This document shows positions 1 to 9,400 of a stretch of DNA of 64,000 nt, piece by piece. The notes under the pieces are model-generated. The model was not told the origin of the DNA. It worked only from the letters and a program-made list of their open reading frames with translations, and did no database searches. This DNA is from Pedobacter fastidiosus (lineage in GTDB: Bacteria > Bacteroidota > Bacteroidia > Sphingobacteriales > Sphingobacteriaceae), in contig NZ_JACRYL010000025.1 of assembly GCF_014306625.1 (NCBI RefSeq), forward strand, positions 1 to 64,000, given 5' to 3'. Made by a program: the position numbers and the translations under genes. Positions within the stretch are counted from its first letter, which is position 1. Each line of letters begins with the position of its first letter.

Positions 1-9
1 CGAATGAGT

Positions 10-459
10 TCATTGAAACCTTAAATTTAACGCCCGATTCTCTAGTTTTAAATGGCTAGTTTTTGGGGAGGGGCTCAATAGTGTCTTTTTTCTATTTTTA
101 ATCGGACCAATTTCGGGGAAGCACACAATGAACGCCCAAAGGCCCAAAAAACATTCATCTATGCTGTAAACTTCAACATCAGGTGTAAACCTGGCCAGAT
201 TGGTCATTACCCTGGCACTGATATCTCCATAAAGCGTATAATGGCTGCTAAATACCTCTACGTTATGCTTTTTGATTTCCTCCCTGATTTTAAAAAAGGG
301 TGCACCCATAGCAATGCCACAGGCCTTTGCTTCGTTGCTTCTTGCAATTACGCATCCGTCGTTATTACTGAGCACGACGACCGGAACGCCGTTGTATTTG
401 GGTTCAAAAAGGCGGTGACAACTTGCGTAAAAATTATTACAATTGGACAGTGCGAACAT
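10..459 (-). pseudogene. umuC: Truncated UmuC-type Y-family polymerase
   Basis: UmuC is the catalytic subunit of translesion DNA polymerase V. The first ~107 residues read as a normal N-terminus: MFALSNCNNFYASC with the first metal-binding region, PVVVLSNNDGCVIARSNEAK, then VEVYSIDECFLGL, which matches the catalytic SIDE motif. Homology stops at about position 140 and the frame continues for ~43 unrelated residues to a stop at 10, so the rest of the palm, thumb, finger and little-finger domains is missing. The start at 459 is chosen because Bacteroidetes UmuC proteins begin at MFAL; the frame is open a little further upstream. It overlaps the end of the umuD-like gene by 23 bp. Bases 1-136 do not look like umuC and probably belong to an inserted or recombined element whose other end lies outside the window. 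Confidence 0.85.
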
Positions 460-877
460 GCTGCAGCGAATGAGGTAAACAGGTCCAGGTAACCGCACCA
501 AAAACAGTGATGTTTCGCCTGGTAATATTCATACAGGCATCCATGCTATCATTGATACATAGAAATGTGTTATTTCCCTGTATGATGAGTTTCCGGGTGA
601 GCCATTCATTATCTACGCAGCAAACGATTAACCTTCCGGATGCCACCTGAACAGACTTATCGACGATAATAATGCTACCTTTCATAATTCCGAAATATTG
701 CATCTCATCATCAGCCTCAAAATAAAAAGTATTGGTCGGGTCTGTAACGATGCGCTGGGCGATATGAAGTCTGCGCTGTTTATAATCCTCAGCTGGTGAA
801 ATAAAACCAGATACCTTGCCTGGATTATCCAGTGTTTCCAGCACTTCATTCTTTGCTATCTCTAATTCTCTAATCAT
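437..877 (-). CDS. umuD: UmuD-like S24/LexA-fold protein lacking the usual catalytic dyad
   Basis: The 146-aa protein has the UmuD/LexA C-terminal fold: FYFEADDEM at the place of the catalytic GDSM box, then KGSIIIVDKS, a strand-turn-strand segment GRLIVCCVDNEWLTRKL, and a closing ITVFGAVTW. It precedes and overlaps umuC, the usual polymerase V arrangement. UmuD is normally activated by RecA-stimulated self-cleavage using a Ser-Lys pair. Here the serine of GDSM is Glu (DDEM), and the lysine of FTVKRL aligns with Arg in WLTRKL, so self-cleavage by the known mechanism looks impossible unless the alignment is shifted. The N-terminus MIRELEIAKNEVLET recurs in a second ORF near 28.2 kb. A palindrome overlaps its promoter, as expected for a repressible SOS-like gene. 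Confidence 0.8.
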   Translation of the reverse strand: MIRELEIAKNEVLETLDNPGKVSGFISPAEDYKQRRLHIAQRIVTDPTNTFYFEADDEMQYFGIMKGSIIIVDKSVQVASGRLIVCCVDNEWLTRKLIIQGNNTFLCINDSMDACMNITRRNITVFGAVTWTCLPHSLQHVRTVQL

Positions 878-896
878 ATCTCAAAACTTACCGAAA

Positions 897-920
897 CAAA
901 ATTACTAAAATTATTAGTAA
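897..920 (-). promoter_or_regulatory. umuD promoter -7 box overlapped by a palindromic operator
   Basis: On the minus strand TAATTTTG (897-904) matches the Bacteroidetes -7 consensus TAnnTTTG and lies 20 nt upstream of the umuD ATG. The perfect palindrome TTACTAA-N5-TTAGTAA (902-920) overlaps it, a good position for a repressor operator. The identity of the repressor is not visible here. Confidence 0.55.
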
Positions 921-1138
921 TTTATTAACAAGTTATCAACAGTAAAAACTTCATGAATGTTCCATTTGAAAACAAATAAACAAAATCATGTTTATCAAAA
1001 ATAGACCGTTTTTTGATAAAAGTTTTTGCTAATTATTATTAGATTCAAGGCATTAAATTTAAGATGTTAATTGCAAATGACAGCTCGGCAATTTATTCTA
1101 TTGTGCAACCCATTGTATATCTCTAACGTCTTCATTAT

Positions 1139-2164
1139 ATGAACAGATTCCTTCTAATAGTACTCATTTTTTTTCCATGCATTATAAGAGCGCAAAGTCA
1201 TTCGCCAGTGATCGTTGATAGTGTTAAGGCCTACTTAGATAAAAGCATGAATATTATTGAGGCCAATGCATTAAATAGTAAAAATGTTAATTGGAAAATA
1301 TTACGGGAGAACGTTTACGACAAGGCTTCGGGAGCAAAGCGTTATGAAGACATTTTAGCCATATATCCTTATATTTTTGAGCAAATTGATGATCATCATG
1401 GCAGCTTGAAATATAAAAACAAAACGTACAGCTGGAACAAAACTGATGGAGCAAAAGTCAACAACACAATAAAGGTAGCTACTAAAAGGTATTCATCTGT
1501 TCGTTCTGAAAAGATTGGAAAAAAAATTGGGTACATTTTGATCCCTGGAAACAATGATTTTAGAGGTCAACGTATGGATAGCATTAGCAGAGAGATCAAA
1601 ACTGCTATTGCCAAAATTAATGACATGAATATCAAGGGATGGATCATTGATCTAAGAATTAATACTGGTGGAAATATGTATCCAATGATTGCCGGTTTAA
1701 CCGAATTTCTTGGCGAAGGCAGAGTAGGCGGGTTTATTACCCCTAGTCATCAGCCTGATGGTGATTGGATAATAAAAAATGGAACCTTTTATGTAGACTC
1801 AGTGAAAGTGTCACCTGTAAAGTATGAGGGACATCCCATTAAAAAGGACGCTCCTATCGCAATTTTAATTAGTGGTAATACAGCAAGTTCAGGAGAGATG
1901 ACAGCGATAACTACGATTGGTAGGAATAAATCAATTCTAATTGGCGAGCCAACTGGAGGTTATACTACGACTAATTTAGGATTTAAATTAAATGAATACT
2001 CGGGTCTCAATTTGGCTGTTGATTATGCCTCTGATAGAAATGGCAAGGTTTATCCTAAAAATATTAATCCAGATATCTTAGTCTCAAATGGTGATAATTT
2101 TGAATTCCTTAAAAAGGATGAAAAAGTAAAAAAGGCTATCTCTTGGTTAAGAAAGAATAAGTAA
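1139..2164 (+). CDS. Secreted S41-family (tail-specific protease-like) peptidase
   Basis: The 341-aa protein has an N-terminal signal peptide (MNRFLLIVLIFFPCIIRAQS). Its C-terminal half is a clear S41 catalytic core: GYILIPGNN, then WIIDLRINTGGNMYPMIAGL, then the nucleophile region SGNTASSGEMTAI (serine in SSGEM) and IGEPTGGYTTTN, ending in a PKNINPDI strand. No PDZ domain is recognisable between the signal peptide and the core, so it resembles the IRBP/tricorn-like S41 branch more than CtpA. It is expected in the periplasm or outside the cell; the substrate cannot be inferred. It stands alone on the plus strand, with AT-rich non-coding DNA on both sides. Confidence 0.85.
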   Translation: MNRFLLIVLIFFPCIIRAQSHSPVIVDSVKAYLDKSMNIIEANALNSKNVNWKILRENVYDKASGAKRYEDILAIYPYIFEQIDDHHGSLKYKNKTYSWNKTDGAKVNNTIKVATKRYSSVRSEKIGKKIGYILIPGNNDFRGQRMDSISREIKTAIAKINDMNIKGWIIDLRINTGGNMYPMIAGLTEFLGEGRVGGFITPSHQPDGDWIIKNGTFYVDSVKVSPVKYEGHPIKKDAPIAILISGNTASSGEMTAITTIGRNKSILIGEPTGGYTTTNLGFKLNEYSGLNLAVDYASDRNGKVYPKNINPDILVSNGDNFEFLKKDEKVKKAISWLRKNK

Positions 2165-2401
2165 AGTTCTTTTTATATATCAAAATTCCCTCGTTTAATG
2201 ATAATCTAAATTGGCAAATCTAAAAGAGAACCCAACGGCATAAAAACCTATTTGATGTTTTCATAATTATCATAAACCCATTTCATTAATCAAAATCAAT
2301 TTTAGGTTTTTGATGATGAGTTTTTGATAATGAACAATGACCATTTTTAGGTTAAAAATTAGTGGCAGGGTTTGTATAGTCAATGGATAAACCGGATCCC
2401 A

Positions 2402-2490
2402 TTGACCCCATCTCACCAAAAACACCAAACCTATATCTTATTAATTCCTAGATAATTGAAGTAATCACTAAGTTGGCGAGATGGGATCAA
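2402..2490. repeat. Imperfect inverted repeat, copy 1 (18-bp arms)
   Basis: TTGACCCCATCTCACCAA at 2402-2419 pairs with TTGGCGAGATGGGATCAA at 2473-2490 (16 of 18 positions complementary) across a 53-nt spacer. A second, more diverged pair of the same sequence family lies at 3351-3436. Between them is the ParB-like ORF. The remaining sequence of 2165-2876 is AT-rich, and I see no convincing gene in it. Confidence 0.7.
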
Positions 2491-2876
2491 ACATTTTGGT
2501 TCGTCCATATATAACTGGCAAACATTCTATATTTGTTGATGAAAACCCTGAACACAACACCGCTCTTTTCACCATTCTCAATAAAATCACCTATAGAGAT
2601 CATATCCAGATACAATGCCCCCACTGTTCGTCCCTACCACCATTTCCTTAAGCATCCTGACATCTGGCAATACTATAAGCTAGTGGTATGGCTTGCAAAT
2701 CAATCTTCATATAAGAGTTTAATTTTCCGGTTACGTTAAGGCTTAACATCAATAAAAAGAAATAAACTGCTGTTGCATATAAAGAAGCGACTAACCTTCG
2801 AATTTGAGAGAGGGTCGGTGCAGTAAAGTATCTTAAATATTTCCTCTTACCATCCATTTGGCACTAAAGAAATGCA

Positions 2877-3368
2877 TCAATATTCATTAAGGGTAATGAT
2901 GGTACGGACTGCCTCAATATCTATTAGCTCCACAGAGAGAGGAATCTTCGTAAAACCTAGTAAATAAGAAACTTTCGTACGATGTCTCCCATCTAAAAAT
3001 GTCAACTTTCCTCGAGGATCATCTCTTAAGCTTAATGTTGGAGGATCCAAGTGTATACTATTTTCCCAACTGTACAAGATGCGAGCCACCCTGTAATTAT
3101 TAGTTAAGTCATTTGTAAACAACTGATTTACCTCAACTTCATAAAACGAAGAATTGCTGATAAGTTCCGCAGTGTCGACTTTGATTATTGCATATGCTCC
3201 ACAGCTAAGTAATTGGCGTCTATTCCAGAGCTTACCTGAGTCATCACCGAAAGCCCAACTCGCTCTTATGTTCTTAAGCTCATCAAATGCTCTATTTCTA
3301 TAAAGTTTAATTAATGATGACTCGTGCCTATCTGGATAAACCACAATCGATTGACCCCGTTGCACCAA
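2877..3368 (-). CDS. Small ParB/Srx-fold-like protein, function unknown
   Basis: A 163-aa reading frame. The segment around residues 113-148 (PPTLSLRDDPRGKLTFLDGRHRT..LLGFTKIPLSVEL) resembles the 'DGRHRT..LG...IPV' core of ParB/sulfiredoxin-fold domains, which bind or hydrolyse nucleotides or DNA. The N-terminal part (RNRAFDELKNIRASWAFGDD, LLSCGAYAIIKVDTAE) is not recognised. There is no internal methionine; the only usable start is TTG at 3368, which lies inside the flanking repeat, with a stop codon a few codons upstream. The true start is therefore uncertain, and the gene may be a fragment or may use a rare start. It is bracketed by the two inverted-repeat copies, as in a small mobile unit. 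Confidence 0.5.
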   Translation of the reverse strand: MVQRGQSIVVYPDRHESSLIKLYRNRAFDELKNIRASWAFGDDSGKLWNRRQLLSCGAYAIIKVDTAELISNSSFYEVEVNQLFTNDLTNNYRVARILYSWENSIHLDPPTLSLRDDPRGKLTFLDGRHRTKVSYLLGFTKIPLSVELIDIEAVRTIITLNEY

Positions 3369-3436
3369 TTTTAGATTATTTGTATGTTAAATAGTAAGGT
3401 GTTATGAAATCAATATTTTTGGCGAGAAGGGGTCAC
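3351..3436. repeat. Imperfect inverted repeat, copy 2 (18-bp arms)
   Basis: TTGACCCCGTTGCACCAA at 3351-3368 and TTGGCGAGAAGGGGTCAC at 3419-3436 form the same type of dyad as at 2402-2490, with 13 of 18 positions complementary and a 50-nt spacer. The common core TTGACCCC...CACCAA / TTGGCGAGA.GGG.TCA is seen four times in about 1 kb. Confidence 0.6.
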
Positions 3437-3661
3437 TTGGCAATGGTTTTTCCGATTTGCATTAAATCATTTAACTAGCCTGCTATTATGAATTTGGGGT
3501 AGATTGGATTTTCGATGTCTCAAAAATTATAAGTGATTAATTCAGGAGGACGTAGTTTTAAGGGGAAATAATTAATGCTAAATTAACATTTTGACAACCA
3601 TATTCACTTAAATTTGTGCTATAAATATTTGATTAGTATTTAATTAGGTTAGTTAATACAG

Positions 3662-3691
3662 GAAAGCCCTCGATGGATATCTGGGGCTTTC
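3662..3691 (-). terminator. Hairpin downstream of the original phosphoesterase gene
   Basis: GAAAGCCC and GGGCTTTC form an 8-bp stem about 25 nt beyond the original stop codon (3715) of the interrupted phosphoesterase. A U-run is poor on the minus strand, so termination is inferred mainly from position. Confidence 0.4.
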
Positions 3692-3714
3692 TACATGAAA
3701 TGTTTTTTTTAGAA

Positions 3715-3793
3715 TCAATAAGTAAGGTAGCTTTCCTCAAAGCTTCCATCTGAATATAAATCAACAATACCGTATCCTGGAGGCGTCTCCCTC
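3715..3793 (-). pseudogene. Displaced 3' end of the metallophosphoesterase gene
   Basis: Reading on the minus strand from the 12-bp duplication, the codons continue the frame of the phosphoesterase beyond the insertion: ...RETP-PGYGIVDLYSDG-SFEESYLTY-stop. This restores the 21 C-terminal residues cut off by the IS element. Removing 3794-5194 and one copy of the 12-bp duplication gives an uninterrupted frame. Confidence 0.9.
3782..3793. repeat. 12-bp target-site duplication, left copy
   Basis: GGCGTCTCCCTC directly abuts the left terminal repeat of the IS element. The identical sequence at 5195-5206 abuts the right end. A duplication of this length fits the IS4 family. Confidence 0.93.
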
Positions 3794-5194
3794 AATGCTA
3801 TTAACTTAAGCTATTTATATGTCTGCTGCAGTCTGTTTTTTCTTTTTTTAAATGTTATTCTGGCAAAGCTTCTATCTGGTTTTATTGGGATTTTAGAAGA
3901 TGCTATTAGTTTAATCAGAGGTTGAATTATATCTTCGGGGTTCACTGTATTTAGTATTTGAATAATTACTTTTCTAACAAACCTGAAAGCATTTTGCCAA
4001 TTGTATTTGTATTTCAATCTTGTTTTTTTGTCCTTGTCTATTTCCTGCTGTGCCTGTATGCCAAATAGAGCAATCAGATTTATCATAAAAATATGTGCTT
4101 CAAATTCCTGGAATATGCCATCAGGTTTTCTAGAGCCAAACTGCTCTAGTTTCATCTTTGGTTTTAGTTTTTTAAAGCCTTCTTCTACTGGCCATCTTAG
4201 CCCATAAAGGGCTTTGATGTTCACTTGGCAAACATCCTTGATATCCGATAAGGAAGATACAAGTACTTCGATCTCTCCCGTTCTTAATTCGATTTTGGTA
4301 ACCCTGGCCATAATTTTTTTAGTATCTAGTCCATACTTTATGCAGGAGCCTATTTCTTTTAGACTGGGATCCCACTCAGTTATAAGGTCATTTGAAATTT
4401 CCTGAATTATCCGTTTTGCGAAACAGGACTGAGCACTGCTTATCCGGATACAGAAATCCTGGTTTAAAATGCAGAGTTTTTTAAAAATGTGAAAATATCC
4501 GAATCCCCGGTCTAAAATAACTATGGATTTACTGGAAGGCAGTTCTCCAAGGCATGAATTAAAAAGTGTTTTTTCGGTATGCTCCATCTTCGATATTCTT
4601 TTTGATAGAATTGCCCCACTAAAAACATCATAGAACATAAAGATCTGTGCCATGCAACTCTTAATACTACCACCTTTTTCCGAATAGATTCCAAAAAAAT
4701 CTTTCATCTGACTGGAGGGTGGCAGCCCAACAGTAGATCCATCACCTGCGATTAATTGATACCCTCTCCAAAGTTGTGAGGGATGCTGTTTGTGATAATC
4801 CGACACTATTTTGTTCAGATCTTTAAAAAAGGAAAGGGATATTTTATATCGAGCCTTGGAAAAAGCTGCACCTGTTACCACTTTTGATGATAAATCAGGC
4901 AAAATTGTGGAAATATTATACTCTACCGATTCTTTAAACAAATTTAATATGGTAGAGGCAACTACTGGAAAGCTTAAACATCGCTTACGCGTAAAAAAGA
5001 TCGGCTCTTTAAGATATTGAGAAAAACTATTTGGATCCTGAATGAAATCAAATGTTTTTTTTAGGAGCCACTTTATGTTGCTCCCCTATTTGGTTTCTAG
5101 AAATTATACTCATCTTAATATTGCTGTTTTAATACTTAAATATAGTCATAATAATTTGATTTACAAATACTTAATCCACTAAGTTAATAGCATT
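3794..5194 (-). mobile_element. Complete IS4-family insertion sequence (1401 bp)
   Basis: The left end starts AATGCTATTAACTTA and the right end, read inward, starts with the same 15 bases, giving a perfect 15-bp terminal inverted repeat. Identical 12-bp direct repeats flank it (3782-3793, 5195-5206). The single gene inside is an IS4-type DDE transposase on the minus strand. Intact ends and a perfect duplication point to a fairly recent insertion. The insertion truncates the metallophosphoesterase at 5179-6030 and supplies its new last four codons and stop. Confidence 0.93.
3811..5076 (-). CDS. IS4-family DDE transposase, start codon possibly lost
   Basis: The frame encodes an IS4/transposase_11 protein: an N-terminal region with FFTRKRCLSFPVV and AFSKARYKIS, first Asp in IAGDGSTVGLP, second Asp in IVILDRGFGYF, and the Glu in YGLRWPVEEGFKKLK, which fits the IS4 Y(2)R(3)E(6)K signature. 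Counting from 5076 gives 421 aa, about normal for the family. The first conventional start in frame is TTG at 4941, which would delete ~45 conserved residues. At 5076, just after GGGGAGCAAC on the coding strand, the codon is ATA followed by AAG-TGG-CTC. I infer that the original start was ATG here and has mutated, or that a non-standard start is used. Mobility may therefore be reduced. Confidence 0.85.
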   Translation of the reverse strand: MKWLLKKTFDFIQDPNSFSQYLKEPIFFTRKRCLSFPVVASTILNLFKESVEYNISTILPDLSSKVVTGAAFSKARYKISLSFFKDLNKIVSDYHKQHPSQLWRGYQLIAGDGSTVGLPPSSQMKDFFGIYSEKGGSIKSCMAQIFMFYDVFSGAILSKRISKMEHTEKTLFNSCLGELPSSKSIVILDRGFGYFHIFKKLCILNQDFCIRISSAQSCFAKRIIQEISNDLITEWDPSLKEIGSCIKYGLDTKKIMARVTKIELRTGEIEVLVSSLSDIKDVCQVNIKALYGLRWPVEEGFKKLKPKMKLEQFGSRKPDGIFQEFEAHIFMINLIALFGIQAQQEIDKDKKTRLKYKYNWQNAFRFVRKVIIQILNTVNPEDIIQPLIKLIASSKIPIKPDRSFARITFKKRKNRLQQTYK

Positions 5195-6030
5195 GGCGTC
5201 TCCCTCGGCTGCCCTTCCCACCATGCCCCAGAAACTGCACCATTGCAGAGATAAGGGATTTTATTGTAAACCACCTTATCCCGCATGTGTAAATGACCAC
5301 TCAAACAGAGTTTTACATTAGGATATTTGTAAAAAAGATTAATAATTTTAGCGGTATCGGTATGCATATCTCCGCCGAGCATTGTCCATTTGTTTACAAT
5401 ATTATCTTCAATCATTAACAAAGCAGTAAGAATTGGAATGTGAGACATTGCTAATATAGGTGTATCTTCATGCGTAGATGCCAGTTCCCGTTCCAACCAT
5501 TCAAACTGTGCATCACCTAGTTTTCCGATATACCAACCCTTATCAATATCCAGATGAACGCTGTCCAAAATTAAAAACTTCCATCCTGCCTGTACAAAGC
5601 TATAGTATGGTTTGGCCAGACCCAACTGATCCATTGAATACTTCTTTCCATAAAAAACGTCTCTTTGACTATCTTCCGCCCACCAAATATCATGGTTTCC
5701 CAGGCAATAACGAATTGGAATATCGGATTCATTCTTCATAGTATCGTTAACCAAACGCCATTGACTATTAATGGTTTTGATATTTTCTTTATTCATATCA
5801 AATACCACGTCTCCCCCATTAAGGATGAGATCTACCTTTTGCGACTGAGACTGAAGATGGTGCAGGCATTTAATGAATTTGCCGGGTGCTCCAAACTCAT
5901 TTTTAAGGTGTACATCTGTAATGTGCGCAATCCTGAGTACGGGCTTTTTTGAAGGTGATGTTTCCTCAATACCCAATGATGGGAGGAGTAAAAGTCCGCC
6001 TAAATTTTTTAATGCTAATCGTCTTTCCAT
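5179..6030 (-). pseudogene. Calcineurin-like metallophosphoesterase, 3' end replaced by an IS element
   Basis: The 283-aa product starts with a twin-arginine-like or Sec leader (MERRLALKNLGGLLLLPSLG) and is therefore exported. All metal-binding motifs of the calcineurin-like fold are present in order: DVHL, GGDVVF, GNHDIW, MSHIPI and SGHLHMRD. The final residues MLLT come from the terminal repeat of the IS4 element; the original 21-residue end is at 3715-3793. Because the active site is complete, the shortened protein might still fold. It sits downstream of the phospholipase C/TonB-receptor genes on the same strand, so a role in releasing phosphate from organic phosphoesters fits. The element also separates the gene from its terminator. 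Confidence 0.88.
5195..5206. repeat. 12-bp target-site duplication, right copy
   Basis: GGCGTCTCCCTC abuts the right terminal repeat of the IS4 element and lies within the phosphoesterase coding sequence (codons for RETP on the minus strand). Confidence 0.93.
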
Positions 6031-6205
6031 TCTGTTCTAATTCTTCAGGCAAAGCTAAGCGGGTAATATTTTCTTAATATTAAATCCTTAAAAAATAGCA
6101 TTATAATTATTGCTGCAAAATTACTAGCATTTCGTTTCTCTGAATAGCAGAAAAATGAAACGTTTGTCCGGGACCATAAATCAATACTCAATCAACCTAT
6201 TTATC

Positions 6206-6400
6206 TTACCAGACTGTACTGTTTTTGATTATCAACGAGCTATCATCAATCGCTCTTTTAGATGTTACCAAACAAAATGAACCTATTATAGTCATGATTT
6301 TATTGGATTTAATTACCCCAGTCACCCTTTGATATTGATAAAAGGGTCCGGTGTAAGGAACATCAGATATTTTAACTGGCTTTGCATTAAAAAATAGCAA
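6206..6400 (-). CDS. Possible small protein downstream of the TonB receptor
   Basis: A 64-codon frame begins with TTG 8 nt after the stop of the TonB-dependent receptor, on the same strand. It contains AKPVKISDVPYTGPFYQY and ends SLIIKNSTVW. I do not recognise it. Its position suggests co-transcription, but there is no ATG near the front and no visible domain, so it may be chance. The rest of 6031-6408 holds no other gene that I can support. Confidence 0.25.
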   Translation of the reverse strand: MLFFNAKPVKISDVPYTGPFYQYQRVTGVIKSNKIMTIIGSFCLVTSKRAIDDSSLIIKNSTVW

Positions 6401-6408
6401 GTATTAAA

Positions 6409-9400
6409 CTATTCAAAAAAATACCGAATACCTATTTGCAAACTATAAGTCGAATTGAGGCTAATATCATTCCTGAAAGTTTGGGAAACTGGCGCTCCCC
6501 CAATACTGCTTATATTAAATTTTGGTTTTACATCTCCACCGGAAGAGACTTTATCAAGATTAACAGGAACTAAAATAGCAGAGCTATTTACCAATTTCCT
6601 TAAACCCCAATTGTGGTTTAGCAGATTTCCTGCATTAATGATATCAACTCCAATTTCAATGCTGTGACTGGTATTATTAGTACCGACTTTAACCTGAGTG
6701 GCAACTCTCAGGTCCAGCTGATGTCTCCATGGGAAAAGTGCACCATTTCTTTCTGCATAATTTCCTTTCCTAGTTCGAAGATATTTATCCTGATTAATGT
6801 ATGCAAAAAACAGACCGCTTTGTTGTTCAGCGCTGTAGGTAGTTATTCTACCGTTTTGAGTAAGTGTTAAAGGCTCAAAACTTATTTCTGTTGCATCTTT
6901 AGGTACATATATCAAAGACCGATTAGTTCCGTCTCCAACTAAATCCCTTCCATAAGTATAAGAAAATCTCCCTTCTGAACTTCCCTGGTAAACTATGCCT
7001 AAATTAAGCCCAACTCTTTTTGTGAGTTTTAAAGGATAAGTAAGGGTAAAAACAATTCTATCGGGAACCACATAACCAGCATAACTAAGTTCTGGGCTAT
7101 TTATTCCGTTAACTGAAGGAGTAGCATTAAGGGCTGAAAGTGTTTGGTCGCCATCACCATCATTATAACTTTTAGCAAAAGCTTTTACGTAAAAAAACGA
7201 CAAACTTAGCTCATTTCTAAATTTCTTACTAACTGCTGCTAATGCCGAAAAATAATATCCTCCGGATGCATTTGAAATTGAGACCACATTAAGTGCACTA
7301 TTTCCTTTACTATCGGGCAGCCCTGAAGCATTGAGTGGGTTAATAAATTTATCTGTGTTTTTTTGAGGATATACAAGCCTTTGATCAGGATAACCTGATA
7401 GGTTTAGATGTGCAGGCTGAACAAGATTTAAGTCCTGGAAAAGAATACTTCTAATGTCCCGATTGTAAAACGTTTCCAACGTTGCTTTAAACCCGCCAGG
7501 TAATTGCGTATCAAAACCGATACCTGACTTCCAGCTTTGAGGCATTTTAAAATCATCCGAAAGTACGCTAACTACCGATGGCAAAACATCTTTTGTATTA
7601 ATATTAATCTGATCTCCATATGCGGGATTAAAAGCAAAGGGTGTATTTGTTTGTCCTTGCCATGTCTGGCTTATCTGTTTTACTCCAGAATACCTGGCCT
7701 GACTAATTACCCATACAAAAGGGATACGACCAGTAAATATTCCGCTGCCGATTCTCAGCGATAGTGAGTGATTATCAAAAAAATCATATTTAAAGGACAA
7801 TCTGGGCGCTAATAGCAATGCAGATGTGGGTAATTTTGAGGTGCTTATTTGTTTGCCACCATTGAAAACAAGTTTAGAAATTGCTAAATTTTCGGGAATT
7901 GATTTCGGAAAAACGGATAGGTCACCTCTTAGTCCGGCAGTAAGTGATGCTTTGGAACCGAGCACTACAGCATGTTGCATGAAAAGCGCAATGTTCAGAT
8001 AGTTAAAACTATAAGCGGGTAAAGGTTCGGATTTTTCAGTTGGATAAGTGATTGCGTAGTCTATGGGTTTCTTTGATGATACAAAATCATCCCAGGAAGA
8101 AAAAGTATAGTAACCAGAGCCAAAGGGCATGTAACTATTTTCTGTATTGATATAATCAGTCTGAAAACCAAATTCCCAGCTATTTTTTCCTGGTTTCCAA
8201 TGAACAATATCTGTTATCGAAAACAGATCTACTTTTCTTTTATTGTTATAAGAAAAGGGCTCGTAACCAAATGAGGTAAATGGGATTCCATCTTTTAATA
8301 TATCAACAAAAGGAAACGGTTCACTATTTGCATTACGCTTTTCAAATTGTCCAGTGTAAGAAGTCCGCAGCATATTGCTAAGGGATGCTGACAATCTGCT
8401 ATCCCACTCTACTGAAAGGGAATAAAAATCAGATCGGGTTTCAAAATTCGTATTGGAAAATGGCAAGGCATTGATGCCCCTTCTCCCTGAACTGGCAGCA
8501 AAAGGAACAAGCGGGCTTCTCGACCCATTGAGTAGTTCAGGCTTGTTACTATTAAGCTTATTATAGCGAAAACTCACCGTATTATTTTTTGCAATATTCC
8601 AATCGGCACGAATTAAAAACTTATAGTTTTTATTTATGAAATCATAATCCTGATATGAACCTGCCTGATAACCATAAGTTCGAAATAGATAATCACTTAT
8701 GTTATCCAGTTCTGCCGATGTAGGCCTAGCAATATTAGGACGGCTGCCATAAGGCTGTAAATCTGTAGCGGCCTTAAATACCTGAGGCTGATAAACCTCT
8801 CGCTCCTGTTCATAGCTTATAAAATAGAAAAGCTTATTTTTTAATATTGGTCCGCCTATTCTAAACCCATTCAAAGAGTAATTGAACGCATGTTTATCTA
8901 ACTTTTGTGAACCTATTGAATACCCTTGAGTATTCTGATTACGAAAAAAGGAATATGCAGAGGCCTCGGTGTGATTACTACCCGAACGACTTACAATATT
9001 GATTGCCCCTCCAATAAAACCTGATTCCCAGATAGAACTGTAAGGCGCAGGATTAACCGATATCTCTGAGATTGCGTCTAAGGCAATGGGTTGTGCACCA
9101 TTCCCAGGAAGATTATCTCCAACACCGAAATTATTGTTGAATTCCGATCCATCTATTGTGAGAAAGTTCTGGCGGTAATTACCACCGGCAATAGCTGCTC
9201 CAAAGCTTAAAGGGCTAAGCCGTGTAAAATCAGCAATACCTCTTTTTATCGTTGGCAACATGCTTATTTGATCCTTTGCAATATTTAATAAGCCAGTTGT
9301 AGATATCGCTTTAAGTACATTACTCTTTCTGGGAATTGCAACCAATAGGTCATTTAATACCGTAACCTCTTCCTTCAGGATAATGTCAATTACCCTGTCT

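Noticed and set aside
2533..2857. Two overlapping ORFs of 68-69 codons on opposite strands
   Set aside because: No recognisable motif, AT-rich composition, and located in the non-coding flank of the repeats.
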